From the NCBI GenBank assembly GCA_017652545.1, contig JAGCAV010000070.1, positions 1 through 5,365 on the forward strand: a stretch of DNA of 5,365 nucleotides. Direction: 5' to 3'. Under the pieces are notes generated by a model. It did not search any database, was not told the DNA's origin, and saw nothing but the letters and a program-made list of their open reading frames with translations. Positions 4,599 through 5,365 of the stretch are shown here, in pieces. The first letter of the stretch is position 1. Every line of letters starts with the position of its first letter. Position numbers and translations under genes: made by a program. The DNA is from Lachnospiraceae bacterium (GTDB taxonomy: Bacteria > Bacillota_A > Clostridia > Lachnospirales > Lachnospiraceae).

Positions 4599-5365
4599 TG
4601 AAAACAAGGATCGGCTTTATCGGTTCCGGCTGGCGCGCGCACGGCTACATGCGCGTGATCCGTGAACTGTCCGCCCGGATGGAGGTTTCCGGCGTGCTCG
4701 TGCATTCGGTCCGGAGTCGGGAACAGATGGAGGCGGAGTACCCGGGCAGGGTGTATACACAGCTGGAGAACTTCCTCGAGCAGCCGTATGATTTTGTGAT
4801 GGTAATGGTCCCGGGTGAAAAGGCTCTGGGCTATAACAGCGCCCTGATGGAAAGGGGCATACCGGTGCTTTCGGAAACGCCGCCGGGGAAGGGTGTGCAG
4901 GAACTGAATGAGTGCTTCCGGCTGAAACAGAAGCACCATGCAAAGATCCAGGTGACAGAGCAGTGTCATCTGAGGCCGTATTATCAGGCGGTTCTGAACC
5001 TTGTCGAAAGCGGCAGGCTGGGACGGATCGTCAGCGTGGATATGGGGATCCTGCATGACTATCATGCCATAAGCATCATCCGGAAATGTATGGGGCTCCG
5101 GTTTGAAAACTGTGAGATCCGGGCAAGAGACTTTTATGTGCCGGTTCACTACCACTGCGGCCGGGAAGGCCTTCATGCGGAAAATGCCGGCAACCTGAAG
5201 CAGGACCATCTGAAACGGGGAGATCTTGTTTTTGAGACAGGCCAGCTTGCCTTCTATGATTTTTCTGATGAGCAGTATTTTAACTATTTCCGTACCAGGC
5301 ATCTGACCGTCAGGGGTACGCTGGGCGAAATCGCCAATGATAATGCAGCCTATCTTGGCCCGGAC
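4598..5365 (+). CDS. Gfo/Idh/MocA-type oxidoreductase, 3' end outside window
   Basis: Predicted NAD(P)-dependent dehydrogenase of the Gfo/Idh/MocA group, which usually acts on sugars or related polyols; the substrate cannot be told. 256 codons are open to the window edge, so roughly the last quarter or less of a usual protein is missing. The N terminus TRIGFIGSGWRAHGY is a Rossmann nucleotide-binding start with GSGWRA at 9-14. The strand FVMVMVPG (66-73) leads to GIPVLSETPPG (87-97). That is the position of the family's EKP motif, but the lysine is a threonine (Glu93-Thr94-Pro95). QCHLRPYYQAVLNL (122-135) and LGRIVSVDMG (141-150) fit the linker to the C-terminal alpha/beta domain, and HDYH (153-156) may be its conserved His/Asp helix. 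The later part, DFSDEQYF (221-228) and VRGTLGEI (238-245), also fits the family. It starts 1 nt inside ung, or 4 nt if the ATG at 4595 is used. Confidence 0.85.
   Translation, partial: MKTRIGFIGSGWRAHGYMRVIRELSARMEVSGVLVHSVRSREQMEAEYPGRVYTQLENFLEQPYDFVMVMVPGEKALGYNSALMERGIPVLSETPPGKGVQELNECFRLKQKHHAKIQVTEQCHLRPYYQAVLNLVESGRLGRIVSVDMGILHDYHAISIIRKCMGLRFENCEIRARDFYVPVHYHCGREGLHAENAGNLKQDHLKRGDLVFETGQLAFYDFSDEQYFNYFRTRHLTVRGTLGEIANDNAAYLGPD

Noticed and set aside
4466..5302. 278-codon minus-strand open frame near the right edge
   Set aside because: It is antisense to the oxidoreductase and the end of ung; the plus-strand frame carries clear Rossmann motifs and a coupled start, so this is a shadow.
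1..5365. CRISPR arrays, insertion sequences, phage or attachment sites
   Set aside because: No spaced direct repeats, transposase or integrase frames were seen, and the tRNA-Leu gene has no integrase next to it or duplicated 3' end in the window.

Overview
The window looks like chromosomal DNA from a Firmicutes bacterium, most likely a Clostridia/Lachnospiraceae-type organism. The reasons are strong GGAGG-type ribosome binding sites, a TTG start on hisH, TTGAnn/TATAAT-type sigma-A promoters, an exported lysine-rich protein with a Gram-positive style signal peptide, and a tRNA-Leu gene without an encoded CCA end. This placement comes from sequence style and protein flavour, not from a database match.

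Layout. Bases 1-576 (minus) hold the N-terminal part of a GNAT acetyltransferase that runs off the left edge. Bases 714-1112 (minus) hold a small HExxH zincin-like metallopeptidase with its own extended -10 promoter. Diverging from it is a more AT-rich gene (1327-2133, plus) for a secreted protein built of about 23-residue YD-like repeats, with a good promoter and a structured leader. A 14-bp bidirectional terminator (2193-2225) lies between this gene and a tRNA-Leu with anticodon AAG on the minus strand (2237-2321). The tRNA promoter and the promoter of the next operon diverge, with -35 boxes only 8 bp apart.

The right half is one plus-strand gene run: hisH (TTG start), hisF, ung and a Gfo/Idh/MocA-type oxidoreductase cut by the right edge. 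HisH and HisF form imidazole glycerol phosphate synthase, which links histidine and purine synthesis. The gaps are 24 nt, 53 nt and a 1-nt overlap, no terminator is visible between the genes, and so they are probably co-transcribed. The rest of the histidine pathway is not in the window.

No clearly new defence, mobile or biosynthetic system is visible. The points most worth a second look are the A34 tRNA-Leu(AAG), the repeat-built exported protein with its structured leader, the oxidoreductase with ETP in place of the usual EKP motif, the C-terminal extension on the GNAT protein, and two unexplained dyad or repeat elements at promoters.
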